Part shown: positions 5,790 to 6,980 of the stretch, piece by piece
Layout: the number at the start of each line of letters is the position of its first letter
How positions within the stretch are numbered: position 1 is the first letter of the stretch
NCBI GenBank assembly: GCA_023262305.1
Contig: JALRCK010000111.1
Coordinates: forward strand, 1 to 6,980
Source of the DNA: Deltaproteobacteria bacterium
Lineage (GTDB): Bacteria; Bdellovibrionota_C; UBA2361; OMII01
DNA length: 6,980 nucleotides
Direction of reading: 5' to 3'
Notes under the pieces: generated by a model
Database searches by the model: none
What the model saw: the letters and a program-made list of their open reading frames with translations, nothing else
Told to the model about the DNA's origin: nothing
Made by a program: the position numbers and the translations under genes

Positions 5790-6383
5790 TTACTTCACAA
5801 ACACAAATTTTCCTTGAGCCCATCCTGCGGATTGCGAAGCTCCCGGTGCTGAGTCCGCGAGTTCACGGGGCGTATTTGCTTCGGTCAGTGAGCCGCGCAT
5901 GAGCACGCGGATCTCGGTTGCCAAGGGAGATGTTCGTACGAGCCGAAAGGGGATTGTCGCCCTACGACTCTTGTTATGCCACGTATACGTGCCGTGTGCC
6001 TGAAAATCATCGCCGCTCAGATGATCGATTGATGTGCTTCTAAAAGTGGCGATCCGTTGCTGGAGACGAGCGATGACTGACTGCAGAAAGATATTTTGAA
6101 GCATTTGATCTGGTGGTAGTCGGGCAGAGTCGAGTTGGATGGAAAGATTGATGTCGGATATCGTATTCAAGTCAGGATCGAGAACCACGCTCCCGCCGAA
6201 TGTCTTTACATCTCCCCGCATCGTAAGTACGGGCGCTGGAGAGTCAACGCCAAATGTGATGCTCGAAGAGCTGCGGGCGAGTTTTTGGCTCACTGGAGTT
6301 GCAAAGCTGGCATTGTGAGGAATCAGGAGTTGGGAGACCAGGGCGCTCACAGCGACAACACGAGCATAGGTTAGGCGCTTCAT
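5790..6383 (-). CDS. YceI-like periplasmic protein
   Basis: The 197-residue protein begins with a signal peptide (MKRLTYAR, a hydrophobic core over about residues 9-22, and a likely cut after SFA at 28). The mature part matches the YceI lipocalin-like beta barrel: ITFGVDSP (about 42-49), a VKTFGGSVVLDPD strand-turn, INLSIQLDSA where the family has a V.v.I...S pattern, then IATFRSTSIDHLSGDDF (about 111-127) and HGTYTWHN in place of the family's G.Ltl.G. YceI proteins bind long isoprenoid or amide lipids in a barrel and are secreted to the periplasm. The ligand here is unknown. The C-terminal 30 residues, including an Ala/Ser/Gly stretch, are poorly matched. The ATG has no purine-rich ribosome site, and an in-frame TAG lies 10-12 nt upstream, so no earlier start is possible. 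It follows purK by 42 bp and may be read from its transcript. Confidence 0.8.
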   Translation of the reverse strand: MKRLTYARVVAVSALVSQLLIPHNASFATPVSQKLARSSSSITFGVDSPAPVLTMRGDVKTFGGSVVLDPDLNTISDINLSIQLDSARLPPDQMLQNIFLQSVIARLQQRIATFRSTSIDHLSGDDFQAHGTYTWHNKSRRATIPFRLVRTSPLATEIRVLMRGSLTEANTPRELADSAPGASQSAGWAQGKFVFVK

Positions 6384-6425
6384 AAGGAAACGCTACAATG
6401 GTTTGGGGAAGAGGACAAATCCGAA

Positions 6426-6980
6426 CTACCGCTTCGGGGCAGCAGAGACTTTCGAGGCGAGGATCCCCTCGGTAGTGGTTGTAGGGTTGAGGAGTGTGAC
6501 GTGTCCAACTTTTCGTCCTTGCCGTTCTGATTTGCCATAGAGGTGGATCTTTGCATCTGGGATCGCACTCAGCTCACCAGGTGAGGGGATTGAGCCTACG
6601 AGGTTGAACATGACGGCGCGGGCGCGTGGCTCCGTGGAACCAACATGCATGCCGGAGATTGCGCGGATGTGACTCTCGAATTGACTTGTGACGCAGCTGT
6701 CGATGGTAGCGTGACCTGAGTTGTGTACACGAGGCGCCATTTCATTTGCCAGCACGTGCTCTCCCGCCTGGAAGAGTTCGATTGTGAGAACTCCGACATA
6801 GTTGAGTTTTTCAAGGATGGTGGTGACGATGGTATGCGCCTCTTGGCGGAGTGCAGGGGTGACCTCTGGGGCGGGTATCTCGGTGCGGTGAAGGATCCCA
6901 TCGAGGTGCTCGTTGTGGGCAAGGGGATAGATCGAAATCGATCCATGAGTATCGCGCGCCGCGATGACAGAGAGCTCTCG
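6426..6980 (-). CDS. purK: N5-carboxyaminoimidazole ribonucleotide synthase, C-terminal part (cut by right edge)
   Basis: PurK uses ATP and bicarbonate to carboxylate aminoimidazole ribonucleotide to N5-CAIR in purine synthesis, and PurE then rearranges the product. The frame is open from the last base of the window to a TAG at 6428-6426, giving 184 residues, about half of the usual 350-380. The visible part starts inside the ATP-grasp domain with RELSVIAARD, then YPLAHNEH, VGVLTIELF (about 62-70), the metal- and substrate-binding NEMAPRVHNSGH (79-90), TSQFESHIRA (98-107), and the C-terminal KIHLYGKSERQGRKVGHVTL (144-163). All are classic PurK signatures and no frameshift or stop interrupts them. 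The N-terminus and start lie beyond the edge. purE, often adjacent to purK, is not on the downstream side here, where the YceI-like gene follows. Confidence 0.96.
   Translation of the reverse strand, partial: RELSVIAARDTHGSISIYPLAHNEHLDGILHRTEIPAPEVTPALRQEAHTIVTTILEKLNYVGVLTIELFQAGEHVLANEMAPRVHNSGHATIDSCVTSQFESHIRAISGMHVGSTEPRARAVMFNLVGSIPSPGELSAIPDAKIHLYGKSERQGRKVGHVTLLNPTTTTEGILASKVSAAPKR

Noticed and set aside
6596..6946. A 116-codon minus-strand frame near the right edge
   Set aside because: It overlaps purK on the same strand in another frame. The purK frame has unmistakable motifs and this one is Ser/Pro-rich noise.

Overview
This window carries ten protein-coding genes, two of them cut by the window edges, and no RNA gene, CRISPR array or mobile element that I can see. 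It looks like chromosomal DNA of a Gram-negative bacterium. Two products have signal peptides that suggest a periplasm (a six-cysteine secreted protein and a YceI-like protein), and there are a CheY and a purK. The DUF6178-like protein, and the small left-edge protein with its FSFEWVCEQLDLDP motif, are from memory types seen mainly in delta-proteobacteria and their relatives (Desulfobacterota, Myxococcota, Bdellovibrionota and similar). I would place it in that broad group, but the species cannot be named from the sequence alone.

Layout. Positions 1-288 (minus strand) hold the N-terminal 96 residues of a small conserved hypothetical protein. It diverges from a secreted, proline-rich, six-cysteine protein of unknown function (425-1054, plus). 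Next is a compact plus-strand cluster. infC (1166-1732) has a TTG start behind a strong AGGAGG. A 430-residue DUF6178-like protein (1729-3021) overlaps infC through ATGA. A cupin of the dTDP-4-dehydrorhamnose 3,5-epimerase superfamily (3051-3641) has its own AGGAGG. The cluster closes with a hairpin plus T-run terminator at 3643-3673. A stand-alone cheY follows (3760-4155), convergent with the tRNA t6A gene tsaC/sua5 (4175-5170, minus). From the 163-bp divergent region beside tsaC, a YdcZ-type membrane protein runs rightward (5334-5774). It is convergent with a secreted YceI-like protein (5790-6383, minus), which lies 42 bp downstream of purK (6426-6980, minus, cut by the right edge).

How they fit together. 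infC and tsaC both serve translation (initiation fidelity and t6A formation for ANN decoding). purK is a purine biosynthesis step and CheY is a chemotaxis output protein. No single pathway joins them. The window reads as ordinary housekeeping and accessory chromosome with tight packing and several convergent pairs. I found no convincing undescribed system. The points most worth a second look are the translationally coupled infC/DUF6178-like pair without rpmI-rplT, the altered epimerase active-site motifs, and the unassigned six-cysteine secreted protein.
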